From NCBI RefSeq assembly GCF_031020795.1, contig NZ_JAVHJP010000009.1, positions 1-64,000 of the forward strand: 64,000 nucleotides of DNA. The letters are read 5' to 3'. Positions 8,439 to 17,807 of the stretch are shown here, one piece after another. Below the pieces are notes generated by a model that was given only the letters and a program-made list of their open reading frames with translations, did not search any database and was not told the origin of the DNA. Numbering within the stretch: the stretch's first letter is position 1; each line of letters begins with the position of its first letter. Source of the stretch: Hydrogenophaga pseudoflava (GTDB taxonomy: Bacteria > Pseudomonadota > Gammaproteobacteria > Burkholderiales > Burkholderiaceae_C). A program made the translations under genes and the position numbers.

Positions 8439-9200
8439 ATGCGTTCGTTCTGTCTGTCCACCCCCCTCCAGGCCGCCCTGCTGGCCGCCGCCATCGCTGC
8501 CGCCGGCCCCGCCCTGGCCGACGGTGACCACGGCCCCGGCGGCATCGCCACCGCGCCGGCCCGGGCGGTGCACGCGCCTTTCGACGTGGTGCACACCCGC
8601 ATCCACACCGAAGACCGGGCCCTGGTGTTCGAGATGCAGGTCTCGGGCAAGGCCGGGCGCACGCGGCCCACGAAATCCGGCCAGCTGGCCGGCAGCTGGG
8701 TGTTCTCCTACGTCTGGCCCACCAGCCTGGACCCGGCCGAGGTGGGCTTCGAGCCCAAGGCCGGCATCCTGGCCTTCGCCGTCACGGCCCACCCCGACTT
8801 CGACGACACGCCGCTGTTCGACGAGAACGGCGACGGCCAGCTCAAGAACGACGGCGGCGTGTGGCACTCGCACTGGGTGGTGCTGCAGCCGGACGAAGCC
8901 TGCGGCAAAGGCGCGCTGAAGGTGGTCGACATTCCCGAGGGCAGCCGGCCGCGCCTGCCCAGGACCTGGCCCGGTCTGCCGCTGCTGATCGACAGCCCGG
9001 GCTGGAGCCCCTCGTTCGAGCGCGGCCGTGTGAGCGTGCGCGTGCCCTTCGACAACGTGCCGGCGCTGCCGTCCGCCCAATTCGACGGCGTCACCGCGGC
9101 GCTGCGCGTGAACGCCAGCCTGCACGCGCCGCTGCTGTGCGTGGCGAAGGTGTTCAAGGTGGCCTCGGGCGACCTGTCGCTGCCGGGTCAGTTCAGGTGA
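8439..9200 (+). CDS. Secreted protein of unknown function
   Basis: A 253-residue protein that I do not recognise as a characterised family. It has a clear Sec signal peptide (residues 1 to about 26, ending PALA before DGDHG). The mature part is rich in Asp, Gly, Trp and Pro, with two well-separated cysteines (near 148 and 237) that could form a disulfide. The segment DENGDGQLKNDGG around residues 128-140 resembles a calcium-binding EF-hand or dockerin loop. A GGAG-type ribosome site lies just upstream of the start. It is divergent from the AraC regulator, which may control it. Its last 13 bases overlap the convergent acyl-CoA dehydrogenase gene. Confidence 0.8.
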   Translation: MRSFCLSTPLQAALLAAAIAAAGPALADGDHGPGGIATAPARAVHAPFDVVHTRIHTEDRALVFEMQVSGKAGRTRPTKSGQLAGSWVFSYVWPTSLDPAEVGFEPKAGILAFAVTAHPDFDDTPLFDENGDGQLKNDGGVWHSHWVVLQPDEACGKGALKVVDIPEGSRPRLPRTWPGLPLLIDSPGWSPSFERGRVSVRVPFDNVPALPSAQFDGVTAALRVNASLHAPLLCVAKVFKVASGDLSLPGQFR

Positions 9201-10474
9201 GGCGGCGTGCGCATCTGCTCCGGCGTCGTGAAGTAGGCGGACAGTGAGCCCAGCCGCTCGCGTGCCAGCGCGAACTCGTGCCGCGCCACGCTGCGCAGGT
9301 GCACCTCGTCCGGGCCGTCGAGCAGGTGCAGCGCGCGGCCCCAGGTCCAGAACTGAGCCAGCGGCGTGTCGGGCGAGAGGCCCATGGCGCCGAAGATCTG
9401 CATGGCGCGGTCCACCACCCGGGTCTGCAGGCCCGCGGCCACCACCTTGATGGCCGCAACCTGCGCGCGCACGGCGGCCGGTTCGGCCTGCTCTGGGTGG
9501 TCCAGCAGCCACGCGCAGCGCAGCACCAGCAGACGCGCCTGGTCGATCTCGATGCGCGCGTGCGCGATCCACTCCTGCACATTGGCGTAGTCCGCCAGGT
9601 GGTGGCCGAAGCTGCGGCGCTCCAGCGCGCGTTCGGTGGCCAGGGCCAGCGCCAGCTCGCACTGGCCGATGGTGCGCATGCAGTGGTGCACCCGGCCCGG
9701 CCCCAGTCGCGCCTGCGCCATCGCAAAGCCGTGGCCCCAGTCGCCGAGCAGATGGTCGGCCGGCACGCGCACGCCGCGCAGCACGATCTCGCAATGCCCT
9801 TCGGGCGCGTGGTGGTGCACCACCGGGATGTTGCGCACCACCTCCAGCCCCGGCGTGTCCATCGGCACCAGCACCATGCTGTGCCGGTGGTGCGGGTCGC
9901 CGCCTTCGTCGCCGTCGTTGCGCGCCATCACGATCAGCACGCGGCAATGCGGATGTGCCACGCCGGTAATGAACCACTTGCGGCCGCTGAGCACCAGCGC
10001 ATCGCCCTCGCGCCGCACGGTGGTCTGCAGGTTGGTCGGGTCCGACGAGGCCACGTCGGGCTCGGACATCGCAAAGGCCGAGCGGATCTCGCCCCGCAGC
10101 AGCGGCAGCAGCCAGCGCTCGCGCTGCGCCGGGGTGGCGAAGCGGTGCAGCAGCTCCATGTTGCCGGTGTCGGGCGCGCTGCAGTTGAACACCTCGGCCG
10201 CCCAGCTCAGCCGGCCCATGGACTCGGCCAGCGGCGCGTAGTCCAGGTTGGACAGGCGTGTGCCCGGCTCGTCCTCGCGCAGGCCGGGCAGGAACAGGTT
10301 CCACAGCCCTTCTTCCTTCGCCAGCGTCTTGAGGTCTTCCAGGAAGGGCGGCGGGTACTGCCCGTCCTGCACCGCCTGGTGCCAGGCCGCGTTGTGCGGC
10401 AGCACATAGGTTTGCAGAAAGGTGTCCAGCTGGCGCAACAGCGCCTGGGCGCGGGGGCTGTGTTCGAACTCCAT
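9188..10474 (-). CDS. Acyl-CoA dehydrogenase family protein (ACAD10/11-like)
   Basis: A 428-residue FAD flavoprotein that would oxidise an acyl-CoA to the enoyl-CoA. The N-terminal helical domain contains LKTLAKEEGLWNLFLP. The middle beta domain has FAMSEPDVASSDPTNLQ and GRKWFITGVAHP. The C-terminal helical domain has the ERRSFGHHLADY region and IFGAMGLSPDTPLAQFW. The length and these motifs match the ACAD10/11-type group found in beta-proteobacteria. The chain-length preference is unknown. It lies 49 bases downstream of the PilJ-N domain gene on the same strand and may be the last gene of the ubiquinone operon, although the functional link is unclear. Confidence 0.93.
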   Translation of the reverse strand: MEFEHSPRAQALLRQLDTFLQTYVLPHNAAWHQAVQDGQYPPPFLEDLKTLAKEEGLWNLFLPGLREDEPGTRLSNLDYAPLAESMGRLSWAAEVFNCSAPDTGNMELLHRFATPAQRERWLLPLLRGEIRSAFAMSEPDVASSDPTNLQTTVRREGDALVLSGRKWFITGVAHPHCRVLIVMARNDGDEGGDPHHRHSMVLVPMDTPGLEVVRNIPVVHHHAPEGHCEIVLRGVRVPADHLLGDWGHGFAMAQARLGPGRVHHCMRTIGQCELALALATERALERRSFGHHLADYANVQEWIAHARIEIDQARLLVLRCAWLLDHPEQAEPAAVRAQVAAIKVVAAGLQTRVVDRAMQIFGAMGLSPDTPLAQFWTWGRALHLLDGPDEVHLRSVARHEFALARERLGSLSAYFTTPEQMRTPPHLN

Positions 10475-10523
10475 GCGACCGATTCTGGGCAGCGCCGTCG
10501 CGCTTGTCAGCGCACGCGCGACA

Positions 10524-11327
10524 TCAGCGGTACAGCTCCTGGATCGCCTGCTCGTACAGACCGGTCAACTGATCCATGACCTCGTACATGCGTTCGCTGG
10601 TGGTCGCCACGGTCTGCAGCGCGTCGCCCTGCCCGGGCCGTCGCAGGGCCTGGTCGAAAAACAGCCACTGGCCGCGCGCCAGTTCCAGCTGCTGGCGGAT
10701 CGCCGGTGTGGACAGCGGGGCACTGGCCAGATAGCCCAGGCCTTCGTCGAACTCGCGCCGGGCCGTCTCCAGTTGCTGCGCCTGGCCGGCCGCCGCGGTG
10801 CCGCCGGCGGCCTGAAGGAAATGGGCGCGGGCCGCGCGCTGGGACAGCATGCGCTGGCGGCCGGCCACGTTGACCACACGCGCACCGTTCTGCCGGGCCT
10901 GTTTTTCGAACGCGGTGGTGAGCGCGTCGGCCGACTGCAGCATGTCGTCGGCCGCGCGCACCACGTCGTCGGTGCGGAACGCTGCCCCGCCGCCCACCGT
11001 GATCACCAGCAGCCGGTCGACGTGGCCCTGCAGGCGCGGCATCAGCGGCTGGGTGTCGGCGTTCAGCGGCTGGCGGCCCAGCTCTTCCATGCTGCCCTCG
11101 ATCAGCTGGCGGCACTGGCGCATCAGGTCGCTGGCGCGCTCGGGCAGCACGCCGAGGGCCGACTGGACGTGCAGCTTGGCCACGCGCTGCGAGAGGGCGC
11201 GCAGGCGGCCGGCGCGGTTGATGGCGGTGCCCAGCGGCAGCGCGGGGCTCGAAGGGGTGGTCCTGGTGTGGCCGGTTCGGGCGAGCAGCGAAGTGCCCAG
11301 CAGGGCCAGAAGATGACGGCGTTGCAT
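10524..11327 (-). CDS. Stand-alone periplasmic PilJ-N / NarX-like sensor-domain protein
   Basis: A 267-residue exported protein made only of a helical PilJ-N-type domain (type IV pili methyl-accepting chemotaxis transducer N-terminal family). The N-terminus MQRRHLLALLG is a short signal with twin arginines and could be Tat- or Sec-dependent. Two repeated motifs stand out: AINRAGRLRALSQRVAK at about 35-51 and VVNVAGRQRMLSQRAAR at about 151-167. Both resemble the nitrate-binding P-box of NarX/NarQ (family knowledge). No kinase, HAMP or methyl-accepting part follows, so it may act as a soluble binding protein. It lies 36 bases downstream of ubiD, probably in the same operon. Confidence 0.8.
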   Translation of the reverse strand: MQRRHLLALLGTSLLARTGHTRTTPSSPALPLGTAINRAGRLRALSQRVAKLHVQSALGVLPERASDLMRQCRQLIEGSMEELGRQPLNADTQPLMPRLQGHVDRLLVITVGGGAAFRTDDVVRAADDMLQSADALTTAFEKQARQNGARVVNVAGRQRMLSQRAARAHFLQAAGGTAAAGQAQQLETARREFDEGLGYLASAPLSTPAIRQQLELARGQWLFFDQALRRPGQGDALQTVATTSERMYEVMDQLTGLYEQAIQELYR

Positions 11328-11363
11328 GGATCGTTCAGGTGGTTGGGAGATGAACTGAAGACC

Positions 11364-12848
11364 TCAGAGCCCCAGACCTTCGGCCAGCGCGTCCATGCGG
11401 ACCTTCACGTCGGGGTCCATGGCCATGGTGCGGCCCCATTCGCGGCTGGTCTCGCCGGGCCATTTGTTCGTGGCGTCCAGCCCCATCTTGCTGCCCAGGC
11501 CGCTGACGGGCGAGGCGAAGTCGAGGTAGTCGATGGGCGTGTGTTCGATGGTGAGCGTGTCGCGCGCCGGGTCCATGCGCGTGCTCAGGGCCCAGACCAC
11601 CTCCTTCCAGTCGCGCACATCGATGTCCTCGTCCACCACGACGATGAACTTGGTGTACATGAACTGGCGCAGGTGGCTCCAGACGCCCATCATCACGCGC
11701 CGCGCGTGACCGGCGTAGGCCTTGCGGATGCTCACCACGGCCATGCGGTAACTGCAGGCTTCGGGCGGCAGGTGAAAGTCCACGATTTCGGGGAACTGGC
11801 GCTGCAACAGCGGGATGAACAGCTCGTTCATCGCCACGCCCAGCACGGCCGGTTCGTCCGGCGGCTTGCCGGTGTAGGTGGAGTGGTAGATGGCGTCGCG
11901 CCGGCGCGTGATGCGCTCGACCGTGAACACCGGGAACTCGGCGCGTTCGTTGTAGTAGCCGGTGTGGTCGCCGTACGGCCCTTCGAGCGCGTGCTGGTAC
12001 CCGCTGGGGTGGGCCGGGTCGGGGTGGATGTGGCCTTCGAGCACGATCTCGGCGGTGGCCGGCACGCGCAGCGGCACGCCGATGGCGGGTGCCACCTCGG
12101 TGCGCGCGCCGCGCAGCAGGCCGGCGAACTGGTACTCGCTCAGGCTGTCCGGCACCGGCGTGACGGCGCCCAGAATCGTGGCCGGGTCGGCGCCGATGGC
12201 AACCGCCACCGGGTAGGGCTGGCCGGGCAACAGGCGGCCGTGTTCGCGAAAGTCCTGCGCGCCGCCGCGGTGCGCCAGCCAGCGCATGATGAGCTGGTTG
12301 CGCGAGAGCAGCTGCTGGCGGTAGATGCCCAGGTTCTGCCGCGGCTTGTGCGGCCCCTGCGTGATGACCAGGCCCCAGGTGATCAGCGGCGCCACGTCGC
12401 CGGGCCAGCAGTGCTGGATCGGCAACTGCGCCAGGTCCACGTCTTCGCCCTCGACGACCTGGGCCTGGCAGGGCGCATGCCGCACTTCGCGCGGGCTCAT
12501 GTGCCAGAGCGACTTCACCAGGTCGCCCAGGCCGGCCATCTCGCGCAGGCCGCGCGGCGCCTCGGGCTCCTTCAGTCGCGCCAGCACTTCGCCGAAGCGG
12601 CGCAGTTCGCCCACGTCGGCCACGCCCATGGCGCGCGCCACCCGCGCGGTGGTGCCGAACAGGTTGGCCAGCACCGGCATGGTGTGGCCGGCGGGGTGTT
12701 CAAACAGCAGCGCCGGGCCGCCCGCGCGCAGCACGCGGTCGCACAGCGCGGTCATCTCCAGATGCGGCGAGACCGGTTCGCGCACGCGCTTCAACTCGCC
12801 CGCGGCTTCCAGTTGTGCGATGAAGTCGCGCAGGTCCTTGTAAGTCAT
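11364..12848 (-). CDS. ubiD: 4-hydroxy-3-polyprenylbenzoate decarboxylase UbiD
   Basis: A 494-residue UbiD-type decarboxylase, the usual length. It removes the carboxyl group of 4-hydroxy-3-polyprenylbenzoate in ubiquinone synthesis, using prenylated FMN supplied by UbiX. Conserved segments include [18 protein letters not shown] at the start, [20 protein letters not shown] in the middle, and an [13 protein letters not shown] segment holding catalytic acidic residues. [19 protein letters not shown] lies in the C-terminal part. The start overlaps the stop of ubiX by 4 bases (ATGA). It is part of the ubiU-ubiV-ubiT-DGC-ubiX-ubiD unit. Confidence 0.97.
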   Translation of the reverse strand: MTYKDLRDFIAQLEAAGELKRVREPVSPHLEMTALCDRVLRAGGPALLFEHPAGHTMPVLANLFGTTARVARAMGVADVGELRRFGEVLARLKEPEAPRGLREMAGLGDLVKSLWHMSPREVRHAPCQAQVVEGEDVDLAQLPIQHCWPGDVAPLITWGLVITQGPHKPRQNLGIYRQQLLSRNQLIMRWLAHRGGAQDFREHGRLLPGQPYPVAVAIGADPATILGAVTPVPDSLSEYQFAGLLRGARTEVAPAIGVPLRVPATAEIVLEGHIHPDPAHPSGYQHALEGPYGDHTGYYNERAEFPVFTVERITRRRDAIYHSTYTGKPPDEPAVLGVAMNELFIPLLQRQFPEIVDFHLPPEACSYRMAVVSIRKAYAGHARRVMMGVWSHLRQFMYTKFIVVVDEDIDVRDWKEVVWALSTRMDPARDTLTIEHTPIDYLDFASPVSGLGSKMGLDATNKWPGETSREWGRTMAMDPDVKVRMDALAEGLGL

Positions 12849-13435
12849 GCGGGCGCGGTCTCCAGCCCCTGCCAGCGTTCGCTCAGCGCGTGCGGCACAT
12901 CGAGCAGGTCGAGCACGCGCGCCACGCTGGCGTTGACGATGTCGTCGACCGACTGCGGCCGCAGGTAGAAGGCCGGCACCGGCGGGCAGACGATGGCGCC
13001 CATCTCGGTGACGGCGGTCATGTTGCGTAGATGGACCAGGTGCAGCGGTGTCTCGCGCGCCATCAGCACCAGGCGGCGGCGTTCCTTGAGCATCACGTCG
13101 GCGGCGCGGGTGACGAGGTTGTCCGAGAGGCCGTGCGCGATGGCCGCGAGCGTGCGCATGGAACAGGGCGCCACCGCCATGGCGCTGCAGCGGAACGACC
13201 CGCTGGCCGGGCCGGCGCCGATGTGTGCTGCGTCGTGCAGCGTGTGCACCAGCGGGCGCAGCGTGTGCGGGCCGGCGTGCAGTTCGTGGCGCAGGGTCTG
13301 CCAGCCGGCGTCGGAGACCACCGCGTGCGTCTCGACGGCCGGCACGGTGGACAGCGCCTGCAAGAGGCGCAGGCCGTAAACCGCGCCGCTGGCGCCGGTG
13401 ATCGCCACCAACAGGCGGCGGGGTTCAGGGCGCAT
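12845..13435 (-). CDS. ubiX: Flavin prenyltransferase UbiX
   Basis: A 196-residue flavin prenyltransferase that makes the prenylated FMN cofactor for UbiD. It has the FMN-binding opening [43 protein letters not shown] in two overlapping parts, and [24 protein letters not shown] near residue 130. The ATG giving [14 protein letters not shown] was chosen because it puts the glycine-rich loop at the normal position; the open frame continues upstream only through the DGC gene. It overlaps the DGC gene by 11 bases upstream and ubiD by 4 bases downstream. Confidence 0.96.
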   Translation of the reverse strand: MRPEPRRLLVAITGASGAVYGLRLLQALSTVPAVETHAVVSDAGWQTLRHELHAGPHTLRPLVHTLHDAAHIGAGPASGSFRCSAMAVAPCSMRTLAAIAHGLSDNLVTRAADVMLKERRRLVLMARETPLHLVHLRNMTAVTEMGAIVCPPVPAFYLRPQSVDDIVNASVARVLDLLDVPHALSERWQGLETAPA

Positions 13436-13826
13436 CGGTCGGCTCCGGTAGGATGGGCAGCTTCTGCAGGTCGCAGCGCACGCGGAACAGCACGGCCTCG
13501 GCCTGCTCGGGGTCGAAGTCTTCGTGCAGGCGCTTGCGCACGCCGTAGAGCTGGAGCTGGTGGTGCTGGGTGGGGGTGATGCCGTGGCGCTGCAGGCAGT
13601 GGCGCGCGCATTCGAGCGGGCAGCCGTCGAGCACCACGATGGCACGGCCCGATTGCGCGGGCTTGAGCAGCTGCGGCACGTCGCCGCCCACGCCGGCGAT
13701 GCACGACATCTCGGCGGCGCCCATGCGGTCCAGCCGCACGGCGACGTGGTTGGCCAGCTGGGCCGCGCTGGAGCAGCCCGAGCAGGCGTAGACGAGGGGC
13801 AGCGCGCGGCGCTCAGCGCGGTCCAT
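13425..13826 (-). CDS. DGC-domain putative zinc-binding protein inside the ubiquinone operon
   Basis: A 133-residue protein of the DGC family (putative zinc-binding). It has a YACSGCSSAAQLANHVA cysteine motif at about residues 13-29, EMSCIAGVGG near 45, and LDGCPLECARHCLQRHG around 66-82. These are the conserved Cys clusters of the family. DGC proteins have no firm biochemical role. The start overlaps the end of ubiT by 14 bases and its stop overlaps the start of ubiX, so it is firmly embedded in the operon. A role in metal or cofactor handling for the O2-independent ubiquinone pathway is inference only. Confidence 0.85.
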   Translation of the reverse strand: MDRAERRALPLVYACSGCSSAAQLANHVAVRLDRMGAAEMSCIAGVGGDVPQLLKPAQSGRAIVVLDGCPLECARHCLQRHGITPTQHHQLQLYGVRKRLHEDFDPEQAEAVLFRVRCDLQKLPILPEPTDAP

Positions 13827-14331
13827 GGGGCGGGCCGAAGGGGCGCAGGCGCTGCAGCCGCGCGAAGACGGCCGAGGGGGCCCACTGCGCCGGGTCGAAC
13901 ACCGGCAGCTCCAGCGCATCGAGCGCGTTCTTCACCACCAGACCCAGCTCGGTGTCGCCTTCCATGGACAGGCGGCGGTTGAAGAACAGGGTGTCGGGGT
14001 CGTCCAGTCGCCGGGCCAGGCGCAGAAAGTCGTGCGCGTTCGCGCTGAGCGTCAGGTCGGTGGCCTGCTGCGGCGGGCAGGCGCGGAACTGGCCGTCCTG
14101 CCAGCGGAAGTCAAAACGCAGGCCGGCGTCGCGCACCTGGATGCGGATGCGCCGGCCGTTCAGGTGCGCGCCCACGTCGGCCGGCAGCTGGCGCGCCAGC
14201 ACCAGGTTCAGGCCGGTGACCAGCAGCAGCGAGCCGGGGTAGGGCGGCAGCTGCGTGAGCAGGCGGGCCAGCGGGGGCGGCACGGTGAAGCGGCGCTCGC
14301 CCCCGGTCGTGTTCGTTGTGGGGTGGTTCAT
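13813..14331 (-). CDS. ubiT: SCP2-domain ubiquinone accessory factor UbiT
   Basis: A 172-residue protein with an SCP2-type lipid-binding domain (residues about 35-150). UbiT is the lipid-carrier factor required, with UbiU and UbiV, for O2-independent ubiquinone synthesis in proteobacteria. Recognisable parts are [37 protein letters not shown] and [19 protein letters not shown], each family-conserved. It starts with an ATG overlapping the stop of ubiV by 4 bases and is followed by the DGC gene with a 14-base overlap. Position next to ubiV and ubiU makes the assignment strong. Confidence 0.93.
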   Translation of the reverse strand: MNHPTTNTTGGERRFTVPPPLARLLTQLPPYPGSLLLVTGLNLVLARQLPADVGAHLNGRRIRIQVRDAGLRFDFRWQDGQFRACPPQQATDLTLSANAHDFLRLARRLDDPDTLFFNRRLSMEGDTELGLVVKNALDALELPVFDPAQWAPSAVFARLQRLRPFGPPHGPR

Positions 14332-15251
14332 AGGGTCACTCCGGTGGGGGCGTCGACGCGTTCGAGACCCGGGCGGCCGTGCCAGTAGCCGTTGCAGTCG
14401 GCCTGGCCGTCGCCCGATGCGGGCAGCAGCGGCCGCAGGGCCTCGCGCGCGGCGGCCGTTGTGAGAGCGCCGCGGCGCAGCGCGTCGTACAGCGCCACGA
14501 CGTCGGCCGTGTGCTGTGCCTGCGGGCTGATGCGCGCCACATCCACGCCGAGCGCGGTGAGATCGTCCCAGGCGTCGATCAGGCTGTGCACCCGGGCCGA
14601 CTGGGTCTGGATGCCGTTGAGCACCAGGAAGTCGGCCTGCTCGCGCGTCTGCAGCATCAGGCCGTCGGGGTGGTCGAGGCAGCTGAAGCGACAGTCGTCC
14701 TTGGGCAGGTTGCGGTGGCGTGCGGTGAAGCAGCGCGCCGAAAACGCCAGCGGCAGCCGGCCGTGCACGAACACCTCGGTCTGCAGGCCGGCGGGGCGCT
14801 CGCGCTGCAGCAGGTCCAGGTCGTCGCGCTTCATTTCCAGCGGCGCGACCCAGCGCGTCGCGCCCTGCCCGGCCATCCAGTGCAGCGCGGGCGTGTTGTA
14901 GAGGTTCAGGTGCGGCCCGGCGACGAAGGGCTTGCGCCCCGCGAGTGCGCCGACCGCGCCCATGTCGTTGGCCTCGACTGGGAAGTCCCCGTTCGCGGCG
15001 ATCTTCTGCATCGCGCCCGCGTCCGAGCCTGACTCCAGCAGCACCAGGGTGGACAGCACGGCGGTCTTGCCGGCGTCCTGCAGCAGCCGCGCCACGTCCA
15101 GCCAGTCCGAGAGCCGCAGCTCGTGCCGGCGCGAGCAGGTGACCTCGCCGAGGTAGACGATGTCCACCGCCGTCGCGGCCATGGCCTCGTAGAAATCGAA
15201 CACCGTGCTGCGTGGCCAGTAGTACTGCAGCGGACCCAGAGAAAGTTTCAT
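14328..15251 (-). CDS. ubiV: Ubiquinone O2-independent hydroxylase subunit UbiV
   Basis: A 307-residue U32-peptidase-like protein. UbiV forms a 4Fe-4S heterodimer with UbiU and hydroxylates ubiquinone precursors without oxygen. The start [12 protein letters not shown] matches the family; an ATG two codons upstream, in an ATGA overlap with the ubiU stop, is an alternative. The four expected cluster ligands are visible: Cys in [10 protein letters not shown] near residue 40, and three in [20 protein letters not shown] around 178-196. It is cotranscribed with ubiU and ubiT. Confidence 0.95.
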   Translation of the reverse strand: MKLSLGPLQYYWPRSTVFDFYEAMAATAVDIVYLGEVTCSRRHELRLSDWLDVARLLQDAGKTAVLSTLVLLESGSDAGAMQKIAANGDFPVEANDMGAVGALAGRKPFVAGPHLNLYNTPALHWMAGQGATRWVAPLEMKRDDLDLLQRERPAGLQTEVFVHGRLPLAFSARCFTARHRNLPKDDCRFSCLDHPDGLMLQTREQADFLVLNGIQTQSARVHSLIDAWDDLTALGVDVARISPQAQHTADVVALYDALRRGALTTAAAREALRPLLPASGDGQADCNGYWHGRPGLERVDAPTGVTL

Positions 15252-15253
15252 GG

Positions 15254-16252
15254 TCATTTCCAGGGGCGGTGGTAGGCGCCCAGCGTGTGTTGCTGGCCTT
15301 CGGCGACCTGATCCAGGGCGTTCATCCATGCGCCCTTGGGCGTGTAGTGCTGGGGCTGGGCCGCGCAGCTGTCGATGGCCTCGCGCCAGACCTTGGTGAC
15401 CTGCGCCACATAGGCCGGGCTGCGCTGGCGCCCTTCGATCTTGATGGCGCGCACACCCATCTGCGCCAGCTGCGGCAGCAGCGACAGGGTGTTCAGGCTG
15501 GTGGGCTCCTCGATCGCGTAGTAGCTGTGGTCGTCCTCCACGTCGAAGCGGCCCTTGCACAGCGTCGGGTAGCCGGCGCTCTCGCCCGGCGCATAGCGGT
15601 CGATCAGCACGCCGTTCAGGCGCGACTCCAGCCCCTTCGGGGTTTCCTGCCAGCGCACCGCCTTGGCCGGCGAACACACGCCGTGCGTGTTGGGCGATTC
15701 GCCGGTCACATAGGACGAGAGCGCGCAGCGGCCTTCGACCATCACGCAGAGGCTGCCGAAGCCGAACACCTCGATCTCCACCGGCGTCTTCTGCACCAGC
15801 AGCCGCACCTGTTCAAGCGAGAGCACGCGCGGCAACACGGCGCGCGAGATGCCGAACTGGCGGTGGTAGAAGTTGATGGCCTCGTGGTTGGTGGCCGAGC
15901 CCTGCACCGACAGGTGCAGCCGCAGCCGTGGGTGGCGCTGCACCGCGTAGGCCATGAGGCCGGGGTCGGCCAGGATGACGGCGTCCACCCCCAGCGTGAC
16001 AGCCTTGTCCAGCGCCTGCTGCCAGCGCTGCGGCTGGCCGGCCTGCGGGTAGGTGTTGATGGCCATGAACACCTGGCGGCCGCGGGCGTGGGCGTAGGCG
16101 ATGCCGCTGGCAATGCCCGCGTCGTCGAAGTTCAGGCCGGCAAAGTTGCGCGCGTTGGTGGCGTCGCGCAGGCCGAGGTAGACGCAGCTGGCGCCGTGGT
16201 CGATGGCGGCCTTGAGGGCGGGCAGACTGCCGGCGGGGCAGACGAGATCCAT
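15254..16252 (-). CDS. ubiU: Ubiquinone O2-independent hydroxylase subunit UbiU
   Basis: A 332-residue U32-type protein and partner of UbiV. It opens [20 protein letters not shown] as the family does. The 4Fe-4S ligands are clear: [16 protein letters not shown] around 167-182, [10 protein letters not shown] near 192, and [11 protein letters not shown] near 230. The shared function is O2-independent hydroxylation of the ubiquinone ring. It is the first gene of the leftward operon. An FNR/Dnr-type palindrome lies 77 bases upstream of its start, at a canonical distance from a TATGGT -10 element, so induction at low oxygen is likely. Confidence 0.95.
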   Translation of the reverse strand: MDLVCPAGSLPALKAAIDHGASCVYLGLRDATNARNFAGLNFDDAGIASGIAYAHARGRQVFMAINTYPQAGQPQRWQQALDKAVTLGVDAVILADPGLMAYAVQRHPRLRLHLSVQGSATNHEAINFYHRQFGISRAVLPRVLSLEQVRLLVQKTPVEIEVFGFGSLCVMVEGRCALSSYVTGESPNTHGVCSPAKAVRWQETPKGLESRLNGVLIDRYAPGESAGYPTLCKGRFDVEDDHSYYAIEEPTSLNTLSLLPQLAQMGVRAIKIEGRQRSPAYVAQVTKVWREAIDSCAAQPQHYTPKGAWMNALDQVAEGQQHTLGAYHRPWK

Positions 16253-16300
16253 GGGCGGTAAACGGGTTGGTGCCGGCGGGCGGCGGAAAAGAAAGGCGCG

Positions 16301-16306
16301 ACCATA
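16301..16306 (-). promoter_or_regulatory. Probable -10 element of the ubiU operon promoter
   Basis: On the minus strand this reads TATGGT, four of six matches to TATAAT. Exactly 22 bases separate it from the FNR-type palindrome upstream, which is the geometry of class II FNR-activated promoters (site centred at -41.5). Confidence 0.5.
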
Positions 16307-16328
16307 GCCCCGGCCCGACAGCCGGCGC

Positions 16329-16342
16329 TTGACCCGCGTCAA
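16329..16342. promoter_or_regulatory. FNR/Dnr-type binding site
   Basis: TTGAC-CCGC-GTCAA is a perfect palindrome matching the FNR/CRP-family consensus TTGAT-N4-ATCAA with a symmetric T-to-C change. It lies in the 262-base gap between the divergent ubiU operon and the nitronate monooxygenase - nrdJ - nnrS unit. In E. coli FNR controls ubiUVT (established knowledge). The site is seen directly; the identity of the regulator (FNR, Dnr or NnrR) is inferred. Confidence 0.7.
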
Positions 16343-16354
16343 GGGCGTCATGGC

Positions 16355-16368
16355 TTGATCTGGCGCAA
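16355..16368. promoter_or_regulatory. Second, imperfect FNR-like site
   Basis: TTGAT-CTGG-CGCAA has one perfect half-site and a degenerate second half (CGCAA for ATCAA). Its centre is 26 bases from the first site. It could serve the rightward nitronate monooxygenase - nrdJ - nnrS unit, but no good -10 was seen at the expected distance. Confidence 0.35.
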
Positions 16369-16514
16369 TCCGAAGGCCCCGGATCACCCTGTGAGTGACT
16401 GGGTTTTTCCCCAGGTCGTCGCAGGAATTCTTGACCCAGAACAAGGCGGCGCGACGCCGTCGCCGGTAGGCTCCTCCAGCGGTTTTTTTGCGCCGCCCAA
16501 TGGGAAATCAGACG

Positions 16515-17807
16515 ATGAATGCACGAGATGTGATGGGGGCGGTGGCGCCTGGAGACGGCGAAACCGCCGAACGCGCGCGGGTGCTGCTGCGCCAGGCGGG
16601 CGACAACGGCATGCACCCCTGGCGGCTCAAGGGCCGCGAGCTGCTGCCGGTCGTGCAAGGCGGCATGGGCGTGGGCGTGTCGGCCGGAGGCCTGGCCGGC
16701 GCCGTGGCCGCGCTGGGCGGTGTGGGCACGGTGTCCTCGGTCGACCTGCGCCGCCTGCACCCCGACCTGATGGCCCAGACCAGCCACCTGGAGAGCGGCA
16801 AGGAACCCGACGCGCGCGAGCGCATCAACGCGGCCAACCTGGTCGCGCTGGACCGCGAGATCCAGCGCGCGCGCCTGATCTCGGGCGGGCGCGGCATGGT
16901 GGCGGTGAACATCATGAAAGCCCTGTCGGCCTACGAGATCTATGTACGCCAGTCGCTGGAAAGCGGCGCCGACGCGGTGGTGGTGGGCGCCGGCCTGCCG
17001 CTGGACCTGCCGGAACTGGCCAAGGACCACCCGGACACGGCGCTGATCCCCATCCTGTCGGACGCGCGCGGTGTGCAGCTGATCGTCAAGAAATGGGAGA
17101 AAAAGGGCCGCCTGCCCGACGCCATCGTGATCGAGCACCCCCGGCTGGCCGGCGGGCACCTGGGCGCCGCCAAGGTCGCCGACCTGCAGGATCCGCGTTT
17201 CAATTTCGAGAACGTGATCCCCCAGTCGCTGGAATTTTTCAAATCGGCCGGGCTCGAAGGAAAGATTCCATTGATCGCCGCCGGCGGCATTTCAAGCCGC
17301 GACGACATCATTCGCCTGCAGGGCCTGGGCGCCAGCGCGGTGCAGATGGGCACGGCCTTCGCGGTGACGCTGGAGTGCGATGCCGACCCCGCTTTCAAGC
17401 AGGTGCTGGCCAACGCCACGCCGGAAGATGTGGTGGAGTTCATCAGCGTGGCCGGGCTCCCTGCGCGAGGTGTGCGCACACATTGGCTGAACAAATACCT
17501 GCGCGTGGAGCCCAAGCTCAAGGCCGTGGCGCATGTGAAGGACCGCTGCAACATGGCCTTCGACTGCCTGGCCCATTGCGGATTGCGGGATGGCAAGTCG
17601 GACATGGGCCAGTTCTGCATCGACCAGCAGCTGGCCCACGCCTGGGAAGGGGATCAGCAGAGGGGGCTGTTCTTCCGCGGTGCGGGTAGTCTTCCGTTTG
17701 GCAAGGACATCCGTTCGGTCCATGATCTGATGTCCTGGATGGTGGCCGGCAACCGGCCGGCAGAGCCTGTACCATCCGACGCCTTCAAAACCGGAGCCCT
17801 TGCATGA
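16515..17807 (+). CDS. Nitronate monooxygenase family protein (2-nitropropane dioxygenase-like)
   Basis: A 430-residue TIM-barrel flavoprotein of the NMO/2-nitropropane dioxygenase superfamily. FMN-binding and barrel motifs include [20 protein letters not shown] near the start, [17 protein letters not shown] and [36 protein letters not shown] follows. A cysteine-rich C-terminal region ([12 protein letters not shown] and QFCIDQQ) is unusual for classical NMO. The ATG at 16515, with GGGAAA upstream, was preferred to an ATG 15 bases earlier that has no ribosome site. It overlaps nrdJ by 4 bases (ATGA). The physiological substrate is uncertain. Confidence 0.88.
   Translation: MNARDVMGAVAPGDGETAERARVLLRQAGDNGMHPWRLKGRELLPVVQGGMGVGVSAGGLAGAVAALGGVGTVSSVDLRRLHPDLMAQTSHLESGKEPDARERINAANLVALDREIQRARLISGGRGMVAVNIMKALSAYEIYVRQSLESGADAVVVGAGLPLDLPELAKDHPDTALIPILSDARGVQLIVKKWEKKGRLPDAIVIEHPRLAGGHLGAAKVADLQDPRFNFENVIPQSLEFFKSAGLEGKIPLIAAGGISSRDDIIRLQGLGASAVQMGTAFAVTLECDADPAFKQVLANATPEDVVEFISVAGLPARGVRTHWLNKYLRVEPKLKAVAHVKDRCNMAFDCLAHCGLRDGKSDMGQFCIDQQLAHAWEGDQQRGLFFRGAGSLPFGKDIRSVHDLMSWMVAGNRPAEPVPSDAFKTGALA

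Noticed and set aside
16253..16514. Cobalamin riboswitch upstream of the class II RNR unit
   Set aside because: No B12-box-like conserved core could be recognised in the gap. The FNR-type sites explain the region better.
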